A DNA stretch of 57,180 nucleotides. It comes from Pseudomonadota bacterium. GTDB taxonomy: Bacteria > Pseudomonadota > Gammaproteobacteria > JAKAQQ01. The position numbers were made by a program, and so were the translations under genes. Of this stretch, positions 8,855-17,704 are shown in pieces; the first letter of the stretch is position 1, and every line of letters starts with the position of its first letter. The notes under the pieces are model-generated. The model searched no databases and was not told where the DNA came from. It saw only the letters and a program-made list of their open reading frames with translations. Location of the stretch: NCBI GenBank assembly GCA_021798115.1, contig JAJZYM010000010.1:1-57180 (forward strand), given 5' to 3'.

Positions 8855-10098
8855 CACGGGCGGGAATCGGGCGAGCGGGCACGATCCCCGAGACGCTCGT
8901 CGATCCGCACCCGCAGACGGTGGGCCGTGCGGAGGTAGGAACGGGAATAGATTCGCCGACCCTCGAGATCCCCCGGCGCGGGCGAGGCGAGACCGTTCAT
9001 GCTGAGAAGAGCCACGAGCTCGACCTCACGGGGAAGGTGGGAAGGTGGCCCCATCGGGCTGTCGGAGGGGGAGAGGGCCACAACGAGCGGGAACGCGGGA
9101 TGGGGAAGGACCCGAACATAGTACGGCGGGCTCTCGGGCGCCGAGGGGTTGCGGAGGAAGACGTAGAGCCGTGCCCCGGCCGGGACGGGGGTGGCGCGGG
9201 TCGCGAGCGCGTCGCTCACGTGCACCCGCCACACAGCGCCCTTCCCTTCCTCGTCCTCGGAGACCGGGGGTTGGGCCGGCGTCCCCCCGAGCGCCACCAC
9301 ACGCGAGGCGACGATGCCGCGCACCGTGCTCGGGAGCGTGGGATTCTCGAGAAGGCGGTTCCAGAGACGGAGCGCACGCGCCCGATCATGCGCGACGGCG
9401 AGTTCCAGAAGGCCTCCCCACCAGAGCGCTTTCGGTTGATCCGGATCGATGCGCAGCGCCCGGTGGGTGAGGGCGAGCTCGCGCGCGTCGAGCCGGCCGT
9501 GCTGCGCGAGGATGAGGACCTGGGCGTAATCCGCGAGAACCCCGGGGTTCTTCCCTCCTCCGTGGTGAAGGAGGTGATGGTAAGCCGCGGCGGCCCTACG
9601 GTCGTGACCGAGAAGTTCGTAACCGCGCGCCAAGGCCCGCCAGCCGCGGACGTCACCCGGATGCCGTGCAAGATGACGGCGGTAGCGGTGAAGCGCAAGC
9701 CGGAGGTCGTGGCGCTGCGCCGCACGCGGACCGAAGAAGACGTAGCGCCAACCACCGTAGACGCCGTAAAGACCCAGGGCGAGGACGACCATCAACACCA
9801 CGACGGCGGTCCGCGACAACGGGTGGCTCACGCGCCGTGGAGGAGCCGCGGTCGCCCGCCCATAGGCCTCGACCATCCGGCCGAGGTCGGATTCGGCCGT
9901 GGGAAGGTCCTCGGGACGAAGATCCCCCGAGGCGCGGGCGTCTTCGAGTTCGCGCCGGATCGACGCCCTGAGCCAGCCCCGGACGCGCTCGGGAGCCGCA
10001 TCCTGCTCTGTCGGTGTCGTCCCTAGGGCGCGCAGCACGAGGACGGCGGCCGCCCCCAGAAGAAGAAGAGATCCCACGACGAAGACGGCGGCACTCAT
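8854..10098 (-). CDS. ccmI: Cytochrome c maturation protein CcmI (TPR apocytochrome chaperone)
   Basis: A 414-residue inner-membrane protein that binds the C-terminus of apocytochrome c and delivers it to the CcmF/CcmH haem ligation complex. The sequence has a TM helix at about 4-25, a cytoplasmic loop with a leucine-rich pattern, a second TM at about 97-118 (AVVVLMVVLALGLYGVYGGW), then periplasmic TPR-like repeats (about 125-250, WRALARGYELLGHDRRAAAAY) and a C-terminal domain (about 270-400) with VSDALATRATPVPAGARLYV, the usual CcmI/NrfG-type end. The start overlaps the ccmH stop by four bases (ATGA). Confidence 0.92.
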   Translation of the reverse strand: MSAAVFVVGSLLLLGAAAVLVLRALGTTPTEQDAAPERVRGWLRASIRRELEDARASGDLRPEDLPTAESDLGRMVEAYGRATAAPPRRVSHPLSRTAVVVLMVVLALGLYGVYGGWRYVFFGPRAAQRHDLRLALHRYRRHLARHPGDVRGWRALARGYELLGHDRRAAAAYHHLLHHGGGKNPGVLADYAQVLILAQHGRLDARELALTHRALRIDPDQPKALWWGGLLELAVAHDRARALRLWNRLLENPTLPSTVRGIVASRVVALGGTPAQPPVSEDEEGKGAVWRVHVSDALATRATPVPAGARLYVFLRNPSAPESPPYYVRVLPHPAFPLVVALSPSDSPMGPPSHLPREVELVALLSMNGLASPAPGDLEGRRIYSRSYLRTAHRLRVRIDERLGDRARSPDSRP

Positions 10099-10553
10099 CG
10101 CTCGGCACTCCTGAGAGGATCCGTACCGTCACGGCGGGCGCGTCTCACGATGATCGTGAGCAGCACGAGGACGCCCAGCGCGAGGAGGACGAAAGGCCCC
10201 CACCAGAGAGCGAGCGTTTCGCGGTCGACCGGAGGCTTGAAGAGAACGAAATCGCCGTAGCGGGCGACGAGATAGCGCTTGATGGCCCGGTTGGACTCAC
10301 CCCTGAGGAGCATCCGACGGATCTGTTGGCGCATGAGGGTCGCGAGGGGGGCCGGAGAATTGGCGATGTTGAGATCCTGGCACTGAAGGCAGCGCACCTC
10401 CTCGATGAGGTGCTGGTAGCGGGCCTCGAGGACAGGATTGGCCAGCGGAGGGGAACTTCCGACGGCTCTCGCCCGGGGAAGGACGAGCACGGTCGTGAGC
10501 GCAAGAAGCGCGAGCAACGCCGAGAACGGGCGGAGAACGCGCGCCGCCGTCAT
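10095..10553 (-). CDS. ccmH: Cytochrome c maturation protein CcmH (thiol oxidoreductase subunit)
   Basis: A membrane-anchored reductant of the apocytochrome CxxCH thiols. With the start at 10553 the protein has 152 residues: signal/anchor helix at about 8-30, the RCLQCQ motif with C55 and C58, the three-helix CcmH fold (LATLMRQQIRRMLLRGESN, YLVARYGDFVLFKPP) and a C-terminal TM helix (about 115-138). The open frame reaches 10874 but that part only shadows ccmG. The ATG at 10553 overlaps the ccmG stop as ATGA. The E. coli fused CcmH corresponds to this protein plus CcmI. Confidence 0.95.
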   Translation of the reverse strand: MTAARVLRPFSALLALLALTTVLVLPRARAVGSSPPLANPVLEARYQHLIEEVRCLQCQDLNIANSPAPLATLMRQQIRRMLLRGESNRAIKRYLVARYGDFVLFKPPVDRETLALWWGPFVLLALGVLVLLTIIVRRARRDGTDPLRSAER

Positions 10554-11104
10554 GCCCGGGCCCGGGGGGAGGAGAGCCGACGGAGGAGCGGCAGAAGACG
10601 CCGACGGACGACCCGCCGGGTGAGGGGGCCGATGATCTTGCCACGGATGACGCCGTGCGGCCCGAGAACGAAGGTCTCGGGGGTTCCGTACACCCCCCAG
10701 TTCATGGCGCTGACTCCCCGAGGATCGTAGGCAATGGCGCGGTAGGGGTCCCCGTAACGGCGGAGGAAGGCCAAGGCAGCCCGGCGATGATCCTGGTAGT
10801 CGAGGCCGATGATGCGTACGCCGTGGGCGGCGAGACTCATGAGGACACGGTGCTCGGCCACGCAGGTCACGCACCAGCTGGCCCAGACATTGAACAGTGT
10901 GGGCCGCCCGCGGAAGACCCTCTCCGTGAGCCGGAGCGCGGGGTGTCCGAGCCGCGGCAATGAGAAGACGGGGGCGGGTTTGCCGATGAGCGGAGAGGGC
11001 ACGCGCGAGGGGTTGTGCTTGAGGCCGATCCAGCCGATGAGAATGAGCGCCCCGATGAGAACGAGCGGAAGCGCGAAGAGAAGGCGGGTGCGGACTGCGC
11101 TCAC
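10550..11104 (-). CDS. ccmG: Thiol:disulfide interchange protein CcmG/DsbE
   Basis: A periplasmic, membrane-tethered thioredoxin that keeps apocytochrome or CcmH cysteines reduced. It has 184 residues: an N-terminal anchor helix at about 7-27, then a thioredoxin fold with VWASWCVTC (C78, C81) and the cis-proline loop YGTPETF. A longer frame starts at 11155, but the GTG at 11104 overlaps the ccmF stop by four bases (GTGA), matching the spacing of the rest of the operon and leaving a normal N-terminus. Confidence 0.95.
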   Translation of the reverse strand: MSAVRTRLLFALPLVLIGALILIGWIGLKHNPSRVPSPLIGKPAPVFSLPRLGHPALRLTERVFRGRPTLFNVWASWCVTCVAEHRVLMSLAAHGVRIIGLDYQDHRRAALAFLRRYGDPYRAIAYDPRGVSAMNWGVYGTPETFVLGPHGVIRGKIIGPLTRRVVRRRLLPLLRRLSSPRARA

Positions 11105-13077
11105 GGGCCCTCCCCTCCGCCCGGGGTGGAACGCGGAGGCGGCAAGCGACGCCAACGGTAGCGGCGATCCCAGAGGGCGACGAAAGCTCCGAGCGCCATC
11201 ACCAGCCCCCCGAGCCAGACGAAGATCACCATCGGCTCGTAGCGGAAACGCACGCTCCAGCGGCCCCCGCCGAGATTGTTACCGAGGGCGACGAAGACAT
11301 CGTGAAGTCCCCCGCCCACGATACCGGCCCCTGTGGTACTTCCGAGCCCGGGCCCAAAATTCTTTTTCACGCTCACGGTGCGTGCCCAGGGCCGACCGTG
11401 GTGGAGAATCAGGAAGCGGGCGGCCGTGCCCCGCCAATCGGGGCCGCGCGCCGGTTCGTATCCGCGGAGAATGAAGGTGAAGCCCGCCATACGGAAGGCT
11501 TTCCCAACGTGCATCGGATCGTCCCGCCACACGGAGAGCGTCGTGCTCACCGTAATCCCGAGAATGGCCAGGCCCAACCCGAAATGTGCGATCGACATGC
11601 CGATCGTGCTCGCGTTCCACCCCGCCGTCCTGCCCTTGAGACGTCTCCAGAGGGCGGCGGCCGGTTCGCGGAGCGCGGTGATCATGACCCAGACGGAGAG
11701 AAGGACGCCCACGGCCGTGAGGGGGGGCCAGGAATGCGCGAACGCAAGGACGAGGACGAGCGTCCAGCCGACGGCCGAAAGAAGGAGCGGCCAGCGCAGG
11801 CGGCGAAGGAGGTCGCCCATTCGCCCGCTCACCCAGGGGACGAAGGGACCGACTCCGATGATGACGAAGAGGGGGAGGATGACCGGGATGAAAACGTGGT
11901 CAAAATAGGGCGGGCCCACCGAGAGTTTCTGGAGCCCGAACGCCTCGACAAAGAGGGGGTAGAGCGTGCCAATGAACACCGTGGCCGCGCCGACGACAAG
12001 AAAGACGTTGTTGAGAAGAAGAAAGGTCTCGCGCGAGAAGAGCCGAAAGGCCCCGCCCCGATCCTGCAGGAGATACGGCGCGCGCCAGAGATAGATCGTG
12101 AGCGCCGCCCCCGCCATGAAGGCGAGGAGCGCAAGAACGAACATTCCGCGCCGGGGATCCATGGCGAAAGCGTGCACGGAGATGAGCACGCCCGAACGGA
12201 CGAGGAAGGTGCCGAGGAGCGAGAGCGAAAAAGCCGTGATCGCGAGAAGCGCCGTCCAGCTCTTGAAGACCCCGCGCTTTTCGGTCACGGCGAGTGAATG
12301 AATGAGCGCGGCCCCGACGAGCCAGGGCATGAACGAGGCGTTCTCCACGGGATCCCAAAACCACCAGCCGCCCCAACCGAGCACGTAATAGGACCAGTAG
12401 CTTCCGAGGACGATGCCGGCGGTGAGGAACATCCAGGCGGCGATCGTCCACGGCCGCGTCCAGCGTGCCCAGAGCTGGTCCATCGTTCCGCCGAGGAGCG
12501 CGGCTATGGCAAACGCGAAGGCGACGGACATCCCGACATACCCCATGTAGAGCATGGGGGGATGGATGGCCAGGAACGGATCCTGGAGGAGAGGATCGAG
12601 ATTGGCGCCCTGGTGGGGAACGGGGAAGACGAGGACGAAGGGGTTCGAGGTCAAGAGTGAGAAAGCGAGGAACCCCGCCGTCACCAGCCCGAGGACACCG
12701 AGCACGCGGCTCACGAACGGCCGGGGGAGGCCCCGGCTGAACCACGCGACCGCCCCCGTCCACACGACGAGGATGAGAATCCAGAGCAGCATGGAGCCTT
12801 CGTGCGCCCCCCAGACAGCGGCGATCCGGTAAAAGAGCGGAAGACGCGTGCTCGAGTTCTCGGCCACGTAACGAACCATGAAGTCGTTGGTCACGAACGC
12901 CCAAGTGAGCGCTCCGTAGGCGAAGAGGGTGAAGGCGAAGAGCCCCGCGGTGAGCGGACGAACCGCGCCCATCAACCGGGGATCGTCACGGTGCGCCCCC
13001 CAAAGCCCGCAGTAACAGAGGAGGAGGGAGAGAAAGAGCGCGAGGATGAGGGCCAGAAGACCGAGCTGGGGAATCAC
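11101..13077 (-). CDS. ccmF: Haem lyase CcmF
   Basis: A polytopic haem c synthase subunit that takes haem from CcmE and joins it to apocytochrome. It has 658 residues, the family length, and about 15 hydrophobic segments. It carries the tryptophan-rich WWD haem-handling motif (GWGGWWFWDPVENASFMPWL) around 230-250 and conserved histidines, as in AIHPPMLYMGY near 170. The GTG start at 13077 overlaps the ccmE stop by four bases. Confidence 0.97.
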   Translation of the reverse strand: MIPQLGLLALILALFLSLLLCYCGLWGAHRDDPRLMGAVRPLTAGLFAFTLFAYGALTWAFVTNDFMVRYVAENSSTRLPLFYRIAAVWGAHEGSMLLWILILVVWTGAVAWFSRGLPRPFVSRVLGVLGLVTAGFLAFSLLTSNPFVLVFPVPHQGANLDPLLQDPFLAIHPPMLYMGYVGMSVAFAFAIAALLGGTMDQLWARWTRPWTIAAWMFLTAGIVLGSYWSYYVLGWGGWWFWDPVENASFMPWLVGAALIHSLAVTEKRGVFKSWTALLAITAFSLSLLGTFLVRSGVLISVHAFAMDPRRGMFVLALLAFMAGAALTIYLWRAPYLLQDRGGAFRLFSRETFLLLNNVFLVVGAATVFIGTLYPLFVEAFGLQKLSVGPPYFDHVFIPVILPLFVIIGVGPFVPWVSGRMGDLLRRLRWPLLLSAVGWTLVLVLAFAHSWPPLTAVGVLLSVWVMITALREPAAALWRRLKGRTAGWNASTIGMSIAHFGLGLAILGITVSTTLSVWRDDPMHVGKAFRMAGFTFILRGYEPARGPDWRGTAARFLILHHGRPWARTVSVKKNFGPGLGSTTGAGIVGGGLHDVFVALGNNLGGGRWSVRFRYEPMVIFVWLGGLVMALGAFVALWDRRYRWRRLPPPRSTPGGGEGP

Positions 13078-13541
13078 GGGCGGGTCACCAAGGCCGTCGT
13101 TCCGCCGGGAAGCGAGCCGGGGATGTGCGGGGCGTTATAGCGGGAGTGAATCCCCGGAGGATGGTAGCCGGGCCCGTGCTTGGCCAGGATCTCGTTGGCG
13201 ACGAATGTGCCCTTCACGAGATCACCGCGCGCGACGACGCCCTGCCCGGGGCGAAAGAGGTCCGGCAAGACGCCGGTGAAGACCACGGGGATGCTGTGGT
13301 GGCCATCGGTGAGGACAAAGCGGACCGTCATGCTGCCGGGATGGCGCCGCACGCTCCCCGGGAGGACGAGCCCCCCGAGCCGGAAGTCCCCGCTCGTCGG
13401 CGCCCGCCCCTCGGCAACCTGGGTCGGCGTGAGATAGTAGAGGAGTTCGCCGTGAAGAGCCCGCAAGGCAAAAAAGACGGAGGCCCCCACCGCGACAATC
13501 ATCGCGGCGAGCATGAACATACGTTGTCTTCGGGGCGTCAT
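13074..13541 (-). CDS. ccmE: Haem chaperone CcmE
   Basis: A periplasmic OB-fold protein that binds haem covalently and shuttles it from CcmC to CcmF. It has 155 residues: a TM anchor at about 9-28, the beta-barrel (FRLGGLVLPGSVRR, VVFTGVLPDLFRPGQGVVARG) and the haem-attachment motif LAKHGPGYHPP, with H122 as the expected covalent ligand and Y126 as axial ligand. These match E. coli H130 and Y134 in relative spacing. Confidence 0.96.
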   Translation of the reverse strand: MTPRRQRMFMLAAMIVAVGASVFFALRALHGELLYYLTPTQVAEGRAPTSGDFRLGGLVLPGSVRRHPGSMTVRFVLTDGHHSIPVVFTGVLPDLFRPGQGVVARGDLVKGTFVANEILAKHGPGYHPPGIHSRYNAPHIPGSLPGGTTALVTRP

Positions 13542-13544
13542 CGT

Positions 13545-13715
13545 TTAAGACTCCAGGTCGTGTGTCTCTCGGGCTTCGCGCACCTCGCGCCGCGCCCGTT
13601 TCTCAAGGCGCACGGCGGCCACGAGGTTGCCGACCATCACAAGGAAGCCGAACCCGAAGGCCGGCCAGACATAGAGGGCGAACCCCCCCATGCTCCAAAA
13701 AGTCGACCAGGTCAC
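13545..13715 (-). CDS. ccmD: Haem exporter small subunit CcmD
   Basis: A 56-residue protein easily missed because of its size. The GTG at 13715 overlaps the ccmC stop by four bases (GTGA), and the stop lies three bases before ccmE. It has one TM helix at about 12-34 (ALYVWPAFGFGFLVMVGNLV) and a charged cytoplasmic tail (RLEKRARREVREARE), the typical CcmD pattern. In E. coli CcmD helps release holo-CcmE from the CcmABC complex. Confidence 0.92.
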   Translation of the reverse strand: MTWSTFWSMGGFALYVWPAFGFGFLVMVGNLVAAVRLEKRARREVREARETHDLES

Positions 13716-14476
13716 GGCGCGCCCACCGCTTCCCGGGCCCAGTCCGTGTCGAGCTGGCGGAGAAGGATCTCGGAGCGGGCCCGCCACAGAACGAGGGCCC
13801 CAAAATAACACATGAATCCGAGCCACATGACCAGGAGCGGCCAGAGCATCGAGGGCGCCACTGTCGTGTGCAGATGACCGTCGAAGGGATTGCCGCGGAA
13901 GATGGACCCCTGGTGAAGAGTCTGCCACCAGTCCACCGAGTAATGAATGATCGGCACGTCGACGGCCCCGACGATCGCGAGGATCGCCGCCGCCCGATCA
14001 CCGGTCTGCGGGTTCTCGAACGAACGGGAAAGAGCGATGACCCCGAGGTAAAGGAAGAACAGGATGAGTTCCGACGTGAGGCGTGCGTCCCAGACCCAGA
14101 ACGTTCCCCACATCGGCTTGGCCCAGAGCGATCCCGTCACGAGAGTGATGGCGGTGAACGCCGCCCCGATCGGCGCGGCCGCCGACGCCATGGCGTGCGC
14201 CAGCTTGATCCGCCAGATGAGGCCGATGAGACCGCAGACGGCCAGGAAAACGAAAATGAAGAGCGACATCCACGCGCTCGGCACGTGCATGTAGATGATG
14301 CGGAAGCCGTTGCCCTGCTGGAAATCCGGCGGCGCAAGCCAAAGCCCCCCGTAAAGGCCGATCGCGATGGCGACAAAGGAGACGACAGCGAACGCGCGTC
14401 CCCAGGGTCGGGACACCCGGTAGAAGTAGGGGGGCGAAGCCCAGCGATGGATCCAGCGCGACCAGCGTCCGCTCAC
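13712..14476 (-). CDS. ccmC: Haem exporter/transfer protein CcmC
   Basis: A six-TM inner-membrane protein that attaches haem to CcmE. It has 254 residues. The WWD motif is PMWGTFWVWDARLTSELIL around 123-141, and flanking haem-ligand histidines occur in IIYMHVPSAWMS (about 61-72) and IIHYSVDWWQTLHQG (about 176-190). The start is a GTG at 14476, three bases after the ccmB stop. Confidence 0.96.
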   Translation of the reverse strand: MSGRWSRWIHRWASPPYFYRVSRPWGRAFAVVSFVAIAIGLYGGLWLAPPDFQQGNGFRIIYMHVPSAWMSLFIFVFLAVCGLIGLIWRIKLAHAMASAAAPIGAAFTAITLVTGSLWAKPMWGTFWVWDARLTSELILFFLYLGVIALSRSFENPQTGDRAAAILAIVGAVDVPIIHYSVDWWQTLHQGSIFRGNPFDGHLHTTVAPSMLWPLLVMWLGFMCYFGALVLWRARSEILLRQLDTDWAREAVGAP

Positions 14477-14479
14477 GGT

Positions 14480-15139
14480 TCAGACCTCCAGGGCCACCCG
14501 AAGGGCGGCGGCGGTGGCTTTGGGGATGAGCGCCAGAGCCAGAAAGAAGAGTGCGGCAAGCACGTAAAGCGGCGTCCTCGGATCGAGCCCCCTTTCGGCG
14601 AGGAGCACGGCATGGGCCCCGAAGATGAGCACCGGCGTGGCCAACGGAAGAAGGAGCACGGGAAGGAGAACGAGGGAATGACGCAGACCCACGGTGAGAG
14701 CCGATCCCAAAGCCCCGAGGAGCGTGAGGCAGCCCGTGGTGAGAACGAGCGACACGAGAAGAACCGGCAGGATGGGCGGAGGAAACGAGAACCACAAAGC
14801 CAAAAGTGGCGCCAGGAGGACAAGGGGGAGACTCAGGGACACCCACCCTGCAAAGACCCGCACGAGCACGATGAGTTCCAGAGGACGCGGACTCAACAAC
14901 ATCTGCTCGAGACTTCCGTCGTCGTGATCGTCCCGGAAGAGGCCGGCAAAGGCGACCACTGACGCCAACGTGGCGTCGATCCAGATGACGCCCGGGGCGA
15001 TGAGCGAGAGAAGGCGCGGGCTCGGACCGAGCGCCAGTGGAAAGAGCGAGGCCACTAGGACATAAAAAATGACCGGCGCCAGGTAATCGCCCCGGGCCCG
15101 GTAGATCATGCGAAGCTGCGCGCCGAGAAGTCCGTTCAT
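14480..15139 (-). CDS. ccmB: Haem exporter ABC permease CcmB
   Basis: The 219-residue permease partner of CcmA in the complex that frees holo-CcmE. It has six hydrophobic helices and the family segment FRDDHDDGSLEQMLLSPRPL near 68-87. The start overlaps the ccmA stop by four bases (ATGA). Confidence 0.95.
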   Translation of the reverse strand: MNGLLGAQLRMIYRARGDYLAPVIFYVLVASLFPLALGPSPRLLSLIAPGVIWIDATLASVVAFAGLFRDDHDDGSLEQMLLSPRPLELIVLVRVFAGWVSLSLPLVLLAPLLALWFSFPPPILPVLLVSLVLTTGCLTLLGALGSALTVGLRHSLVLLPVLLLPLATPVLIFGAHAVLLAERGLDPRTPLYVLAALFFLALALIPKATAAALRVALEV

Positions 15140-15753
15140 CGTTTCGTTCCGAGTTCGAGCACGGTGGCGGGGACGAGGCTCGGAGGGAGCGGCTGGTGGC
15201 TGGCCACGACGGCCGTCCCTCCGGCCGTCAGGTGGCGGGCGAGGAGCCCGCCCAGAGCGGCGATGCCGTCATGGTCGAGGGCGGTCAGAGGCTCGTCGAG
15301 CAACCAAAGCGGTGCCGCGCTGTACTCGAGGCACGCGAGGGATACACGCCGACGCTGACCGGCCGAGAGCCGCTGGCAAGGGAGATCCGGAAGCGCGGAG
15401 ACGTCAAAGAAAGGAGACGGCGTGGGAACCCGCCAACCCGTCGGGCCGACCAGGAGTCTCCGGTACGCGAGGTTTTCTTCAGGCGTCAGCATCGACTTGA
15501 TTCCCTCGAGGTGACCGAGGAACGCCACCTCCCCGCGATAGGCCCCCCCCCACTCCCCGATCGTGCGCCCGCTCCACCGGATCACGCCCTCTTCCGGCCT
15601 TCCGAAGCCGGCGAGAACGCGAAGCAGGGTGCTCTTGCCCGAGCCGTTGGGGCCGACGATGTAGGCGAAAGCGCCCCGGTCCACACGGAGGTCGACGCGG
15701 CGCGCGAGAAGACGGCGTCCCCGTCGCAAGACTAGCCCTTCGATATCGAGCAC
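15136..15753 (-). CDS. ccmA: Haem exporter ATP-binding protein CcmA
   Basis: The ABC ATPase that drives release of haem-loaded CcmE. Walker A is GPNGSGKST, the signature LSAGQRRRVSLA and Walker B LWLLDEPLTALD. Family proteins begin a few residues before the first strand, so the GTG at 15753 (MLDIEGLVLRRG, 205 residues) is preferred to the upstream GTG at 15807, which adds a Gly/Arg-rich 18-residue piece. Neither has a strong ribosome binding site. This is the first gene of the ccmABCDEFGHI operon. Confidence 0.93.
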   Translation of the reverse strand: MLDIEGLVLRRGRRLLARRVDLRVDRGAFAYIVGPNGSGKSTLLRVLAGFGRPEEGVIRWSGRTIGEWGGAYRGEVAFLGHLEGIKSMLTPEENLAYRRLLVGPTGWRVPTPSPFFDVSALPDLPCQRLSAGQRRRVSLACLEYSAAPLWLLDEPLTALDHDGIAALGGLLARHLTAGGTAVVASHQPLPPSLVPATVLELGTKR

Positions 15754-15899
15754 GTTCTGCCCACATGCGATGACGCCGCCGCCTCTTCCCCCGCGGCCGA
15801 GAGGCACCCTGCGCCCGCACGGCGAAACGAAACAGGAAAACGAGGCATCGACGCTATTTTAGCCGATGCCGCCTTCCGAAGACCCTGCGCGGTCCCGCC

Positions 15900-17669
15900 T
15901 CAACCGAGACGCGTATCGTCCTCGCCCAGGACGCCGACGCCGCTGCGCACCGCGGCGATGTGCGCTTGGGCACGCGGGAGTACGTGATCAATATAGAACG
16001 CGGCGCTCGCAATCTTTTCGTCGGTGGGTACCGGCGAAGGCTCGCCCCGCGCCACAGCGCGCGCGGACGCGCGCAAGAGGATCGCGCCCCCGAGGAGAGT
16101 GCCGCACGCCATAAGAAGCGGGGTGGCCACGCTCGGCGCGAGGAGGGCCTCACCGGAAGCGGCGCCGAGGACATCGGCCGCGGCGCGCCGGAGATCGTCG
16201 AGCACGCGCCGGACGGCCTCCGCGCGTGCCCGCAAGGCGGGCGGAGCCGACGCGCAGTCACCGGCCACTTCCTCCGCAAGTTCTCCAAGCGCAACACCGC
16301 GGTCGCGAAGGATCTTGCGCCCGACGAAATCCAACGCCTGGATCCCGGTCGTTCCTTCGTAGATCGTGAGAATGCGGGCGTCGCGGACGTACTGCGCCAT
16401 GCCCGTCTCCTCGACGTAACCCATGCCGCCGTGGACCTGGAGTGCCAGCGAGACCATCTCCTGCGCGGTCTCGGTGCACCAGCCCTTCACGATCGGCGTG
16501 AGGAGCGCCACCCGGCGGGCGTGGCGATCTTTCTCCGCGCCGCGGCCGCGTTCCGAGAGGTCGAGGGAACGAAAGGCGTCGAGCGCCACGAGACGCATGG
16601 CCTCGATCTGGGACTTCATGAGCCAGAGCATGCGGCGCACGTCAGGGTGGTGCGCGATCGTCACCCGCCCTCCTCCGCCGGAGGGGTCCGCGCCCTGCAC
16701 CCGCTCACGCGCGTAGCGACGCGCCGCCTGGAACGCCGCTTCGGAAACTGCCACACCCTGCTGGCCGACGGAGAGCCGGGCCCGGTTCATCATGAGAAAC
16801 ATCGCCGCCAGCCCCTGGTGCTGCTCCCCGATGAGCCACGCCTCGGCCCCGCCCTTGTCCCCGTAGCTCATCACGCAGGTGGGGCTTCCGTGGATGCCGA
16901 GCTTGTGTTCGATGGAGACGGCCCGCAGGTCGTTCTCCTCACCCGGGGTCCCGTCCTCCTTGGGGCAACGGCGGGGCACGATGAAGAGGGAGAGCCCCCG
17001 GGTCCCCTCCGGCGCGTCGGGGGTGCGGGCGAGCACCATGTGCACGATGTTCTCGGCAAGATCGTGCTCCCCCCAGGTAATGAAGATCTTCTGACCGCGC
17101 AGACGGAAGCGGCCGGGAGCGCCCGTGGGCTCGGCGAGCGCGCGGGTGGCTCCGAGGTCGCTTCCGGCCTGGGGCTCGGTGAGGTTCATGGTCCCCGTCC
17201 AGCGGCCGCTCACCATCGGCTTCGCGTAGAGCGCTTTCTGTTCGGGCGTTCCGAATCTGAGCAGAAGTTCGACCGCCCCCTGGGTCAGAAGCGGGCAGAG
17301 CGAAAAGGACATGTTCGCCGACTGCCACATCTCCTGGAGGACGGCGCTCAGGAGCTCGGGCAAGCCCATGCCGTCGTACTCGGGGGGGAACGAGACACCG
17401 TTCCAACCCCCCGCCACGAAATCGGCGTAGACGTCCTTGAAGGAGGCCGGGGCGAGCACCCCCGTCGGGGTCAGCCGGGCCCCCTCCGTATCGCCGTCGC
17501 GGTTCGTGGGGGCCAGGCGTTCCTCCGCGAATCGGGCCCCCTCCTCGAGAACGGCGTCGACGGTCCCGGAGTCGATCGCCCCCTCCGGGGACAAGCTTGG
17601 GATCTCACTCAACCCAAGGACATCGTCGAGGAGGAAACGGTATTCAGATAGAGGAGCCTGATAGGACAC
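15900..17669 (-). CDS. Acyl-CoA dehydrogenase, DmdC/long C-terminal type
   Basis: An FAD flavoenzyme making the alpha-beta double bond of an acyl-CoA. It has 589 residues, the length of the DmdC (3-methylmercaptopropionyl-CoA dehydrogenase-like) group, longer than the usual 380 because of an added C-terminal helical domain (about 470-589). The N-terminus YQAPLSEYRFLLDDVLGL is that group's signature. The FAD segment TGTMNLTEPQAGSDLGATRA is near 155-174. QVHGGMGYVEETGMAQYVRD and the catalytic-Glu loop IYEGTTGIQALDFVGRK follow. The open frame extends to 17726, but the GTG at 17669 with GGGAG upstream gives the conserved start. The substrate is unknown. It precedes the ccm operon in the same direction, 146 bases before the ccmA start. 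Confidence 0.9.
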   Translation of the reverse strand: MSYQAPLSEYRFLLDDVLGLSEIPSLSPEGAIDSGTVDAVLEEGARFAEERLAPTNRDGDTEGARLTPTGVLAPASFKDVYADFVAGGWNGVSFPPEYDGMGLPELLSAVLQEMWQSANMSFSLCPLLTQGAVELLLRFGTPEQKALYAKPMVSGRWTGTMNLTEPQAGSDLGATRALAEPTGAPGRFRLRGQKIFITWGEHDLAENIVHMVLARTPDAPEGTRGLSLFIVPRRCPKEDGTPGEENDLRAVSIEHKLGIHGSPTCVMSYGDKGGAEAWLIGEQHQGLAAMFLMMNRARLSVGQQGVAVSEAAFQAARRYARERVQGADPSGGGGRVTIAHHPDVRRMLWLMKSQIEAMRLVALDAFRSLDLSERGRGAEKDRHARRVALLTPIVKGWCTETAQEMVSLALQVHGGMGYVEETGMAQYVRDARILTIYEGTTGIQALDFVGRKILRDRGVALGELAEEVAGDCASAPPALRARAEAVRRVLDDLRRAAADVLGAASGEALLAPSVATPLLMACGTLLGGAILLRASARAVARGEPSPVPTDEKIASAAFYIDHVLPRAQAHIAAVRSGVGVLGEDDTRLG

Positions 17670-17704
17670 GCGCGAACTCCCGAAGGAAGAGCATCCTCGA
17701 AATT

